A DNA stretch of 64,000 nucleotides, from NCBI GenBank assembly GCA_016785955.1, contig JAEUWH010000066.1, positions 1 through 64,000 of the forward strand, written 5' to 3'. This document shows positions 33,309 through 40,953 of this stretch, piece by piece. The notes under the pieces were generated by a model, which saw only the letters and a program-made list of their open reading frames with translations, was not told the DNA's origin and did not search any database. The first letter of the stretch is position 1. Each line of letters begins with the position of its first letter. A program made the position numbers and the translations under genes. Origin of the DNA: Pseudobdellovibrionaceae bacterium (lineage in GTDB: Bacteria > Bdellovibrionota > Bdellovibrionia > Bdellovibrionales > Bdellovibrionaceae).

Positions 33309-34586
33309 TTATATAAATTTTTATTCGCCTTTTTCCTTTTTGTTCAAATCACAAACGCATTCACAGTTGATCAATTCAAAGCGTTAGCTTTGGAGATGGT
33401 GGATGATTTAGAGAATGTCTATGGATCAAGTTATGTGGATAATGGAATTATTTTTAATTTATCTGTATATAGAAATTTGATTAAAAAAACTAAAGTTGTA
33501 GTACAAAATCAAAAAATTATAAACGTTTATCAAGAGGTGAATACTTTTGGAAATATTGTTTCTATTCGCGAGCTTGTTGATGCTGTTAACTATTTCCCCA
33601 AAGAAAATACTATTCATTTGTATCATAAGGCTTGGGATGACAAATATAAAAAAAAGGAACTAAATGATTTGAAAGTTTTGATTCATCACGAATTTATTCC
33701 CTATTTTACAGGTAAGGCAGGCAGAGATCATAAATATTCAAAAAAAATTCGGGCTATTTATAATCCCAGATTTTCATTCGAAAATTTAAAACCTGGATTT
33801 TATGAAGTTTTGTATTTTGATGACCCGATATTTTCAGTAACGAGTTATTTCTATTGGATGTATGTTTCTTTTGACAAGCATACGAAGCAATTATCTTTAC
33901 AAACGGTAGAAGACCCCCTTAAAGGAGTATGGTGTTTTGACTGTTATTTCCTACCTGTAAATTATGTTAGGCTTGATGATATTAATAATAAAGGTCTCGC
34001 TCGGATTTCAAGTCAATCGGTAGTGTTAAGTATGACTAAAGAGATGGGCATTTTTAAAGGGTTTGATGATGTTCATGGGTATCCCTATGTGAAAATGTTA
34101 ACAGAGGATAGCTTTGGCTTTGGTTTTATGGATGCTGATTATAAAGGTAGTCTAGAACAGTGGACAAGTCAGAATACCATTGATTCTAGACTTGTAGTTT
34201 TAACACGCGTAAGCGATGTGAACGGAGCTAATTGGCTCAAGGAAAATAAGAAAATTCCTTTTGGTGGACTGCGTTTTTCAAAGGAGAATAAAAGTTGTGA
34301 GGACGTTCATCGTCAATTAATCACTGAAAATGTGAATCTTTGTAATACTTATGCCACTACCATTATGAGAGGTATTGATTTAAATTCTTGCCAAGAAAAT
34401 AACGTAAAAATTATAGATGTTAAACAAGGACGCTCAAAGAAAATGTTTGAGAGCTTTCATTGTGCGTATGTTTCACAGTTGCAACCTGCATTTGTGGGCA
34501 TCCCTTCAAATATCCAAAGTCAATATCAGACGGTAGTGGAAAGTTGGCAGTATCTTTTAGAAGAACATAAATATTATAGCCGGTAA
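33309..34586 (+). CDS. Exported protein of unknown function lacking a normal start codon
   Basis: The frame from 33309 encodes LYKFLFAFFLFVQITNA, a convincing signal peptide, followed by FTVDQFKALALEMV and about 400 residues with no recognised domain. AGGAG (33297-33301) lies exactly 7 nt before codon 33309, but that codon is TTA, and no ATG, GTG or TTG occurs in frame before TTG 33390, which would drop the signal peptide. Either the start codon has been lost (so the gene may be silent or expressed from 33390) or a non-standard start is used. The reading frame itself is intact to 34586 and ends EEHKYYSR. Confidence 0.55.
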   Translation, partial: LYKFLFAFFLFVQITNAFTVDQFKALALEMVDDLENVYGSSYVDNGIIFNLSVYRNLIKKTKVVVQNQKIINVYQEVNTFGNIVSIRELVDAVNYFPKENTIHLYHKAWDDKYKKKELNDLKVLIHHEFIPYFTGKAGRDHKYSKKIRAIYNPRFSFENLKPGFYEVLYFDDPIFSVTSYFYWMYVSFDKHTKQLSLQTVEDPLKGVWCFDCYFLPVNYVRLDDINNKGLARISSQSVVLSMTKEMGIFKGFDDVHGYPYVKMLTEDSFGFGFMDADYKGSLEQWTSQNTIDSRLVVLTRVSDVNGANWLKENKKIPFGGLRFSKENKSCEDVHRQLITENVNLCNTYATTIMRGIDLNSCQENNVKIIDVKQGRSKKMFESFHCAYVSQLQPAFVGIPSNIQSQYQTVVESWQYLLEEHKYYSR

Positions 34587-34594
34587 GAATTGTT

Positions 34595-34624
34595 GGCGCT
34601 ATAATTAGCGCTCCAGTTTTGGAG
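34595..34624 (+). terminator. Overlapping hairpins after the 33309 gene
   Basis: GCGCTA-TAAT-TAGCGC (34595-34610) shares its last bases with GCTCCA-GTTT-TGGAGC (34609-34624), which runs into ATTTTC. The two stems are mutually exclusive. The second has the same arms as the hairpin after the next gene (35450-35465). Confidence 0.55.
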
Positions 34625-34688
34625 CATTTTCATCCGGAAAATTTATAAGAATTCTATATCTTTAGGATAAAACAGGATAGGAGTTGAT

Positions 34689-35441
34689 ATGAAACTACTA
34701 ACTTTATACCTATTGTTTTTTATTGGTTTAGATTTTTCTTCGGCTTCTACAAATCGATGCGAGGCATTCTATTTGCCGAAAAAACAAGGCAGGATGTCTC
34801 AATTTATCCCCTCAGAAGTGTATCGAAAGTCAGTCATAGTGCTTGTTCAAAAAGAGTTGGAACACAGACGCTCTAGTAGGCAATCTTTATCCTATAAAAA
34901 AAATCGAGCGGCTGTCATTGGTAAAACTGCCCTTGTTAATTTGGGATACTATAAGGTCCTAGGCTTTGTTGGATATTTACCTGATATTGTGAAATTAAGC
35001 ATTTCTCGATTGTCGGATGCAGATTTGCATAGACTGTCTGCTAGACAGAATAATTTAAGTCTTCAGGAAATTGATCGGACTCTGAAGCCATTTCATCAGT
35101 ATGTCTCTTATTTTTCTTCTGTTGTACGTTGGGTCGGGACAGGTCTTTTTGTATTCACTTTGGTTGCTAATCACCAGGCAGTAATTGGTCAGTCAATACT
35201 GGCCTACGAAATGGTAGGGTCTGGAATGGTAACCAAAGAAAAACTAATAGAAGTTCAGAGTCAGCAGTTTTCTGAAGAAAGCGTTCGCCGTCAGGCCTTT
35301 CAAAGCTGGAAAGACGGCTTTAAAGCCTCGGTGGGACGAGATCCAAATCCAGAAAAATATCCTGAAGATAAAGCCGAATGGGATTTTCAATGGCGATTGT
35401 CTAGAACGGCCGCTATGTCGTCTCTTCAAAATCAGTATTGA
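34689..35441 (+). CDS. Exported protein with N-terminal CxxFY motif, unknown function
   Basis: 250 aa. Signal peptide of about 19 residues (ending SSA), then STNRCEAFYLPKK, the C-x-x-F-Y motif. The body is mostly helical with one hydrophobic stretch (WVGTGLFVFTLVANH, near residue 160) that could be a membrane segment. The C terminus is charged (DPNPEKYPEDKAEW). AGGAG stands before the ATG. Part of the operon led by the TIGR02147 gene, though framed by hairpins on both sides. Confidence 0.7.
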   Translation: MKLLTLYLLFFIGLDFSSASTNRCEAFYLPKKQGRMSQFIPSEVYRKSVIVLVQKELEHRRSSRQSLSYKKNRAAVIGKTALVNLGYYKVLGFVGYLPDIVKLSISRLSDADLHRLSARQNNLSLQEIDRTLKPFHQYVSYFSSVVRWVGTGLFVFTLVANHQAVIGQSILAYEMVGSGMVTKEKLIEVQSQQFSEESVRRQAFQSWKDGFKASVGRDPNPEKYPEDKAEWDFQWRLSRTAAMSSLQNQY

Positions 35442-35470
35442 AATCGCGTGCTCCAATCCTGGAGCGATTT
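35442..35470 (+). terminator. Hairpin after the 34689 gene
   Basis: GCTCCA-ATCC-TGGAGC (35450-35465) flanked by AAATC and GATTT, which lengthen the stem across a small bulge. Same arms as the hairpin at 34609-34624, so a repeated 3' element within this operon. Confidence 0.55.
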
Positions 35471-35574
35471 GATCCTGATTTTCTATAAGATCCTCGGGGT
35501 GTTGATGTAAATTGAAACTACAAACCCAAATGCCTAAATTCGTTGGCTTTGTAGACGGAAAAGAAAGGTAAAAA

Positions 35575-36348
35575 ATGAAATCATTTATATTTAAATATGT
35601 CATATCAATCGTTTTTATTTTAACTCACACTCCAACGGTGCAAGCTTCTGAGTTTTTAAATCGTCAAGAAGTTCAGAAATCTGAAGACGATCGTGTAAAA
35701 TTACTTAGTGCTATTTCAATATTGGAAGAAAAAAGTAAACTTACCTATTTTGACAGATCAGGGCATGCCATCACTTATTCCGAAATGTTTAGAAATCCAA
35801 AAGCATTTAAGGAACACTCAATTGTCACTGGTAAAATAGACGAGGTTTATTCTGGATTTAGAATGCGTATTGATGCTAAAGTTACAGACCAAATATTAGC
35901 GGTCACGGTTCTAGATCAAAATGATTTGCAAATTTTAGGACGAGCTTCCATTTCGCTAGTTCCAAATCAATTCTCTGATTCCTCTGCTGTTAGAAAAATT
36001 ACTATGGATAATGTTATTCTTCACTTAGCAGCGCAAATGGAAGCTAGTTTGATTGCGCAAAAGAAAATAGCTAAGAACGAGAATCATTCAAAAAGTTTTT
36101 TTGCATTTCTATTTTCATCTATAGTTCCCAGTGCTAACGCAGAAAATGGAAGGGGGATAGGATCTGTTTTTACCATGTGGCTAACTGTAATTTTGGGTAC
36201 AAGTGCAGTTCTTGGAGCTTTTTACTTACTCATGGGTTTTCTTGTAACGAATAGTAAAGCCTCTGGGGTTACGAAATTCGTTGTTGGAGTTGTTTCGGCG
36301 GCTGCGTTTATTTCATTTATGGGTTGCCTATCTGGAGTAGATTGTTAA
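35575..36348 (+). CDS. Exported protein with two C-terminal membrane segments, unknown function
   Basis: 257 aa. Signal peptide (residues 1-24, ending VQA), a soluble domain of about 140 residues, a low-complexity linker (SIVPSANAENGRG) and two hydrophobic helices (WLTVILGTSAVLGAFYLLMG and VVGVVSAAAFISFMGC), ending CLSGVDC. It is probably anchored in the inner membrane with its main domain in the periplasm. The linker contains ANA, a possible second signal-peptidase site. Last gene of the TIGR02147 run; a repeat cluster follows. Confidence 0.7.
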   Translation: MKSFIFKYVISIVFILTHTPTVQASEFLNRQEVQKSEDDRVKLLSAISILEEKSKLTYFDRSGHAITYSEMFRNPKAFKEHSIVTGKIDEVYSGFRMRIDAKVTDQILAVTVLDQNDLQILGRASISLVPNQFSDSSAVRKITMDNVILHLAAQMEASLIAQKKIAKNENHSKSFFAFLFSSIVPSANAENGRGIGSVFTMWLTVILGTSAVLGAFYLLMGFLVTNSKASGVTKFVVGVVSAAAFISFMGCLSGVDC

Positions 36349-36358
36349 CTCTCCTATT

Positions 36359-36419
36359 TGTCCTTACCAGCTGTGTGTCCTTACCAAATGTCATTATGTC
36401 ATTACCAACCTATCTAGGT
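36359..36419. repeat. Dispersed ACCTATCTAGGT repeat cluster, after the 35575 gene
   Basis: GTCCTTACCAGCTGTG, GTCCTTACCAAATG and TCATTATG units precede ATTACCAACCTATCTAGGT (36401-36419). Same order as at 31688-31773. The remainder of the gap to 36771 contains only the uncertain minus-strand frame below. Confidence 0.75.
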
Positions 36420-36606
36420 GCTCTATCTCTATCCATGAGATTTTTAATTTGTAGAAATCAGCGCCGACCAAAGTTTGAAAGAAAACCTTCAAAATTTGGT
36501 CGTCATTGTTCAATTCAACCAAAGGCTTCAGATCCTGGCCGATACGGCTGATCGGGACCCCGTACGTTCTTTTGTTGCTAATGACATTCTTTTGTTGGAA
36601 AGACAT
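36394..36606 (-). CDS. Uncertain small gene or gene fragment
   Basis: 70 codons from ATG 36606 (MSFQQKNVISNKR) with coding-like composition (GVPISRIGQDLKPLVELNN, FFQTLVGADFYKLK). No ribosome site or signal peptide is seen, and its end runs through the dispersed repeat, which suggests a repeat landed in, or truncated, an older gene. No family recognised. Confidence 0.3.
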   Translation of the reverse strand: MSFQQKNVISNKRTYGVPISRIGQDLKPLVELNNDDQILKVFFQTLVGADFYKLKISWIEIEHLDRLVMT

Positions 36607-36777
36607 CGTCTCGGTATTCAAGCACTATGTGAATGGATTTAGCCTAGGTATCAAGCAGGCGTTTTATCTAGTTGATCTCTAGCTTTGTGTGGCAGCGTTC
36701 TTTTTTCTATTCTTTTGCCTAAATATTTTTTAGAAATAGAAGAGGCTGCTCTGTTGGTAGTAAGCTAAAGGATGCGT

Positions 36778-38469
36778 ATGTATCAATCGTGTGAAAAATA
36801 CCTGAATAATGACGAGTTATTGCAATTTCTTAAATCTAAAAAAGACCAATATGGTCGTTATTTCGATTATGAATCGATCGGAAAAAGTTCCCTGGGAGAA
36901 GATATATTCTTGGTTACTTTGACGGATAAACAATATAAGCACCATTCGGAAAAGCCCGCATTTTGGCTTGACGCCAATATTCACTCCAGTGAGGTGGCGG
37001 GAACACAAGGGGCGTTGTTTTTTATTGAGCGATTTTTGGATGAAACACATTCTGAGGTGGCCATTCATAAGGAATTGATGAAGAAAATGACGTATTATAT
37101 TTTGCCGCGCTTTTCTCCGGATGGAGCGCGGGCTTTTTTTAGAGAAGCGAATTCATCTCGATCGACACCGCTTGAAGTAAAGTATGATTATAGCAATTTC
37201 AAGCGACAAGATCTGGATGGTGATGGTGAAATTACGCTGATGCGTTGGCCAGATAAAGCCGGTCCTTTTAAAGAGCTTGCGGGGTATCCAGGGGTTTTGG
37301 TTCCGCGAGAAGCGTTTGATTTCAGTTTAGATTCGGAAGTGTATTATCAAGTCGTGCCCGAGGGGGTTTGGGAAAACTACGATGGCTTTAAGAAGGCTAA
37401 AAATTATGATTTTGGTTATGATTTCAATAGGCAATCGCCTTCATTTTTTTCGCCCGAGGGTTTACAGAAAGGTGCTGGCGCCTTGCCTTTGGAATTTTCA
37501 GAGACGCGGGCTGTGGCCGAAGCGGTGAGGAGTCGAAAAAATATTTTTGCGGCGAATTCATATCATACCTACGGAGGGTTTGTGATTATGACGCCCGCGA
37601 ACGTCGAAGAGACGCAGCTGCCTCTTGAGGATCGGTTGCGTATTAAAAAAATTGGTCAAACGATGAGTCAGAAAACTAAATATTCGCTTCATTCGGGTGC
37701 CGACGATTTTATTTATGTTCCGGGGCAGCCATTGCCGGGAACTTTTGATGAATGGTATTACTTGCATTTAGGAATCATAGGTTTAACGGTCGAGTTTTGG
37801 GATATATGGGATAAGGCGGGTTTGAGCTGGGAGCGAGCTGTTGAAAAGTATGAAACCTTGTCATCAGAAAATATGATCAAATTGCTCGAGTGGGCGAAAC
37901 AGAATTTAAAGCGTGAACAGTATTTTAGCGAGTGGACTCCATTTGATCACCCGCAATTGGGAAAAATTGAAATTGGTGGGTTTAAAACTGCGTTTTTTAT
38001 CACCAATCCACCCACGAAGTATTTGGGCGAGGAAGTTGAAAAAGTTTTTGAAGCCAGCTTTGCCGTATCAAAAATGGCTCCCCTCGTAGAGATTCACGAG
38101 TTAGAAACTAAAAAAATTGAAAGTAATGTGACGCAACTATCGGTGGTTATTAAAAACGTGGGATACTTTCCAACTTATGGCTCGATGCAAGCACTCAAAA
38201 TTAGAGCCGTGGAAAGTCCTCGTTATAAATCGTCTTTACAAAAAAAATCAGCTGATTTTAAAATTATCTCGCAGCCAGAAAAGGACACAATCAAACATCT
38301 AAAGGGGTTTTCGGATGGTAGTCCGCGGATCTCGCCGTTTTTTGGAACAGGTTTTTCGCACGAGTACGAGCAATGTTTGGTGTGGGTGTTTCAAGGCGTT
38401 GGAGATTTCACTTTTGAAATTGATTATTACAAGGGAGGCGTCGTGCGCCAAACAATAGCGATCCATTAG
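36778..38469 (+). CDS. M14-family zinc carboxypeptidase
   Basis: 563 aa from ATG 36778 (AAAGGA 5 nt upstream; ATG 36772 overlaps that site). No signal peptide, so cytoplasmic unless exported another way. WLDANIHSSEVAGTQGALFF contains HxxE (His 69, Glu 72), the two first zinc ligands of M14 peptidases; SYHTYGGFVI supplies the third-ligand region and LTVEFWDIWD the catalytic Glu. A C-terminal beta domain of about 150 residues (LSVVIKNVGYFPTYG) follows. Such enzymes trim peptide C termini. Single gene with a strong terminator. Confidence 0.87.
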   Translation: MYQSCEKYLNNDELLQFLKSKKDQYGRYFDYESIGKSSLGEDIFLVTLTDKQYKHHSEKPAFWLDANIHSSEVAGTQGALFFIERFLDETHSEVAIHKELMKKMTYYILPRFSPDGARAFFREANSSRSTPLEVKYDYSNFKRQDLDGDGEITLMRWPDKAGPFKELAGYPGVLVPREAFDFSLDSEVYYQVVPEGVWENYDGFKKAKNYDFGYDFNRQSPSFFSPEGLQKGAGALPLEFSETRAVAEAVRSRKNIFAANSYHTYGGFVIMTPANVEETQLPLEDRLRIKKIGQTMSQKTKYSLHSGADDFIYVPGQPLPGTFDEWYYLHLGIIGLTVEFWDIWDKAGLSWERAVEKYETLSSENMIKLLEWAKQNLKREQYFSEWTPFDHPQLGKIEIGGFKTAFFITNPPTKYLGEEVEKVFEASFAVSKMAPLVEIHELETKKIESNVTQLSVVIKNVGYFPTYGSMQALKIRAVESPRYKSSLQKKSADFKIISQPEKDTIKHLKGFSDGSPRISPFFGTGFSHEYEQCLVWVFQGVGDFTFEIDYYKGGVVRQTIAIH

Positions 38470-38497
38470 AAATGATCGCTATTGTCGATTTAGTTTT
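38453..38497 (+). terminator. Terminator between convergent genes
   Basis: CAATAGCGATC (38453-38463) pairs perfectly with GATCGCTATTG (38474-38484) and is followed by T-rich sequence (38488-38502). It ends the M14 gene, whose last codons form the left arm, and may also serve the cyclophilin gene on the other strand. Confidence 0.8.
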
Positions 38498-39069
38498 TAT
38501 TTTTTAATTCTAATGCTTTCAATTTTCACAACATCGACTGGAACGTCTTCGAATTCTTGTCCCTGTGCTGTTTTTCGTGTCTCTGTTTTTACTTCCTTAA
38601 TGGCATCTACTACGTCAGAGCCCTTGGTGACTTTGCCAAAAACGGTATAGCCCCAACCGGCTGCTGTTTTTCCGCGGTGATTAAGTGCGCCGTTGTCTTT
38701 TACATTAATGAAAAACTGCGCACTGGCAGAGTGTGGATCACCCGTGCGTGCCATCGCGATGGTGTATTTATCATTATTTAAACCGTTATCGGCTTCGTTT
38801 TGAATCGGTTTTTTAGTGTCTTTTTCTTTCATATCGTCAGTGAAGCCGCCACCTTGAATCATAAAATTATCAATCACGCGGTGAAAGATGGTGCCGTCAT
38901 AAAACTTATCTTTTGTGTAAGCTAAAAAATTATTAACAGTTTCTGGTGCCTTCTTTTTATCGAGTTCGACAACGATTGTTCCTTTTGAAGTCTTGATTTC
39001 CACCACGGGGTTTTTTTCTTTAGCCCAGGTCAATGTGCATACGAATAAAAGAATTCCTATTTTAAACAT
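38497..39069 (-). CDS. Periplasmic cyclophilin-type peptidyl-prolyl isomerase
   Basis: 190 aa from ATG 39069, chosen because AAGGAG lies 7 nt upstream and a signal peptide (KIGILLFVCTLTWA) follows. Cyclophilin landmarks: FHRVIDNFMIQGGGF, ARTGDPHSASAQFFINVKDN and a GWGYTVFGKVTKG segment, with the active Arg, Gln and Phe present. It speeds cis-trans turns at proline during folding in the periplasm (PpiA-like). Convergent with the M14 gene. Confidence 0.93.
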   Translation of the reverse strand: MFKIGILLFVCTLTWAKEKNPVVEIKTSKGTIVVELDKKKAPETVNNFLAYTKDKFYDGTIFHRVIDNFMIQGGGFTDDMKEKDTKKPIQNEADNGLNNDKYTIAMARTGDPHSASAQFFINVKDNGALNHRGKTAAGWGYTVFGKVTKGSDVVDAIKEVKTETRKTAQGQEFEDVPVDVVKIESIRIKK

Positions 39070-39195
39070 GATATCGCTCCTTATTGCAGAAAAGCTAAGC
39101 GGCAGGGAGAAATCTGTCAATACCTATGTCGGGATCTTGATATTGTCGAGCCTAGGTTTTCCGTGGCGATATACAGTTTCATGGTCAGGGTGCCG

Positions 39196-40302
39196 ATGGA
39201 ATTTTATATGGCAAACTTACCAAATAAAGGCGCGACGCCGACGGACTGGAGAAATGAAGCTGGTCCCATACGCAAATTTCTAAATGATATTTCCGTAACC
39301 GAAATTATGGTGAATCGTTATGACAAAATCTTTGTTGAGCGTAAGGGCATTATCGAAGAGACAGAGGGTAAATTTGACAATGCCGATCATTTGATTCGCT
39401 TGGTGCAGGCGCTGGCGGTGAATGTGGGGCGAGAACTGAATCGACGCAACCCGTTTTTAGATGCTAAAATGAGTGATGGCTCGCGCGTAAATATTGTAAT
39501 CCCGCCTATCAGTATAGATAGCCCGGCCATTACGATTCGTAAATTTTCCCCGGTCATGATTCACTATAATAATTTGATTCATCACGGGGCTTTTGATGAA
39601 AAAGTTCTTTATTTCTTGAATCAAGCCGTGTTGGCTCGGCAGAATATTGTTATCAGTGGTGGTACGGGCTCTGGAAAAACAACCTTATTGAATTTGATGT
39701 CGCAATTTATTCCGACTAAAGAACGTATCGTGACTATTGAGGATACGTGTGAATTGCAATTGTCTGTTAAAAATCTTGTGAAAATGGAGTGTCGTTCCTC
39801 GGTGGGGGAAGTTCAATTCGACATTAAAGATCTATTGAAAAATGCGCTCAGAATGCGCCCAGACCGTATCATTATCGGCGAGGTTCGAGGCCCTGAAGCC
39901 ATGGATATGTTGGTCGCGATGAATACCGGTCATGATGGCAGTATGAGTACGTTGCATGCAAATTCGGCTTACGATGCTCTTAGGCGAATTGAGGCGATGA
40001 TTCTGCGCGGGGAAAGTGATGTTCCAGTTTCCTCGGTTCGTCAGGATATTTCGTCGACCATCAACTTGATTGTTCAAGCTTCGCGTTCAAATGATGGCAC
40101 TCGTCGGGTTATTGAAATTGCGGAAGTTCTGCCCAATGAAGGTGAGCAGTACCGAACGGAATGTATCTTTGAATTTGATCTACAGTATGGGTTTAGGTCT
40201 ACGGGATATACTCCAAAATTTGCGCAAAACTCAAAAAATCCCAAAATCAAATTCAGTGCGGATTTCTTTAATCCCGAACATAAAATTAAACTCACAGGTT
40301 AA
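39196..40302 (+). CDS. CpaF/TadA-type secretion ATPase, solitary
   Basis: About 368 aa from ATG 39196 (AGGG 5 nt upstream; ATG 39208 also possible). N-terminal domain with ISVTEIMVNRYDKIFVER, then Walker A (ISGGTGSGKTTLL), Asp box (IVTIEDTCELQL), Walker B (RIIIGEVRGPEAMDM) and His box (GHDGSMSTLHANS). It is a hexameric ATPase that powers assembly of Flp/Tad pili. No tadB, tadC or pilin gene stands nearby, so it works with parts encoded elsewhere or has another role. It lacks the long N-terminal regions of some CpaF proteins. Confidence 0.9.
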   Translation: MEFYMANLPNKGATPTDWRNEAGPIRKFLNDISVTEIMVNRYDKIFVERKGIIEETEGKFDNADHLIRLVQALAVNVGRELNRRNPFLDAKMSDGSRVNIVIPPISIDSPAITIRKFSPVMIHYNNLIHHGAFDEKVLYFLNQAVLARQNIVISGGTGSGKTTLLNLMSQFIPTKERIVTIEDTCELQLSVKNLVKMECRSSVGEVQFDIKDLLKNALRMRPDRIIIGEVRGPEAMDMLVAMNTGHDGSMSTLHANSAYDALRRIEAMILRGESDVPVSSVRQDISSTINLIVQASRSNDGTRRVIEIAEVLPNEGEQYRTECIFEFDLQYGFRSTGYTPKFAQNSKNPKIKFSADFFNPEHKIKLTG

Positions 40303-40320
40303 GTCTGTTTGCTCGATTGG

Positions 40321-40343
40321 TAGTGACAGTTGGTAATGACATA
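40321..40343. repeat. GTCATTACCAACT repeat unit (minus orientation)
   Basis: Read on the minus strand, TATGTCATTACCAACT then GTCACTACCAA, the tandem unit of the dispersed repeat family without the ACCTATCTAGGT core. It lies between the convergent ends of the CpaF-like and LEA-like genes. Confidence 0.55.
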
Positions 40344-40358
40344 GTTGTGGAATGAGCT

Positions 40359-40811
40359 TTACTTTTTGCCTTCTATGTTACCGGTGCTGTTAATTGGGAT
40401 GGTCAGTATTCCTGATGTGAGTTGAGCATTAAATTTATACTCTTTGATGGATTTGAAAATATAGTTTTCAACAGCGACCTTGGCAGACTCGTAATTTAAT
40501 TTTATGGGAATTGTTACGAACGTGATGTTTTTTGCTTTTAATTCGACGGTTTTATCAAAAATACCGCTGAATAAAGAACTTTCTCCAATGCTAAAATTAT
40601 ATTTAATTTTATCGATCTGAACGGGGGTAGAGTTGGGGTTATCAACCTTTAGGTTTATGTTTAAGTCTAAGCCTTTTAAGTCCATGCCGACTAAGTTGAC
40701 AGAGTCTACGTCGACTTTGGGGGGCTGCAATACGGCTTGCACAAGACCGGCGCATCCTGGCAGCAGAAGAACAGTGCTGATAAAAATGGCGAGGATAAAT
40801 TTATTGGCCAT
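40359..40811 (-). CDS. LEA type 2 (WHy domain) lipoprotein
   Basis: 150 aa. Lipobox LLLPGC at about residue 20, so a membrane-anchored lipoprotein. The mature part matches the LEA14/WHy beta-sandwich: VDSVNLVGMDLKGLDLNINL followed by KVDNPNSTPVQIDKIKYNF, then a second strand set. In bacteria these are small desiccation- or envelope-stress-associated proteins with poorly known partners. Its start overlaps the end of the 48-codon gene upstream, and pgsA stands before that, so all three form one operon. Confidence 0.85.
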   Translation of the reverse strand: MANKFILAIFISTVLLLPGCAGLVQAVLQPPKVDVDSVNLVGMDLKGLDLNINLKVDNPNSTPVQIDKIKYNFSIGESSLFSGIFDKTVELKAKNITFVTIPIKLNYESAKVAVENYIFKSIKEYKFNAQLTSGILTIPINSTGNIEGKK

Positions 40812-40947
40812 AACTCACAAAAGCGGCTGGGCTAATCATCATGGGAGTGGCTCGTTTGGCGGCATGAAGTTTTGTAGAAAAGTAGAGGCCTAAAAGAAGA
40901 GCCAGGAAAATAAAAAACCAAGAAGAGGGTTGTAAATATCTAAGCAT
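40801..40947 (-). CDS. 48-residue membrane protein between pgsA and the LEA lipoprotein gene
   Basis: ATG 40947 (AGGA 4-5 nt upstream) to TAA 40801-40803. One clear membrane helix (WFFIFLALLLGLYFS) with a short basic, Pro/Met-containing tail (KRATPMMISPAA). It starts 6 nt after the pgsA stop and overlaps the LEA-like gene's start by 11 nt. Tight packing and the ribosome site argue that it is real. Function unknown. Confidence 0.6.
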   Translation of the reverse strand: MLRYLQPSSWFFIFLALLLGLYFSTKLHAAKRATPMMISPAAFVSYGQ

Positions 40948-40953
40948 AGTATC

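Noticed and set aside
36324-36551. 75-codon + strand frame after the 35575 gene
   Set aside because: It runs through the dispersed repeat and has no coding character; the antisense frame (36394-36606) is the better candidate and even that is uncertain.
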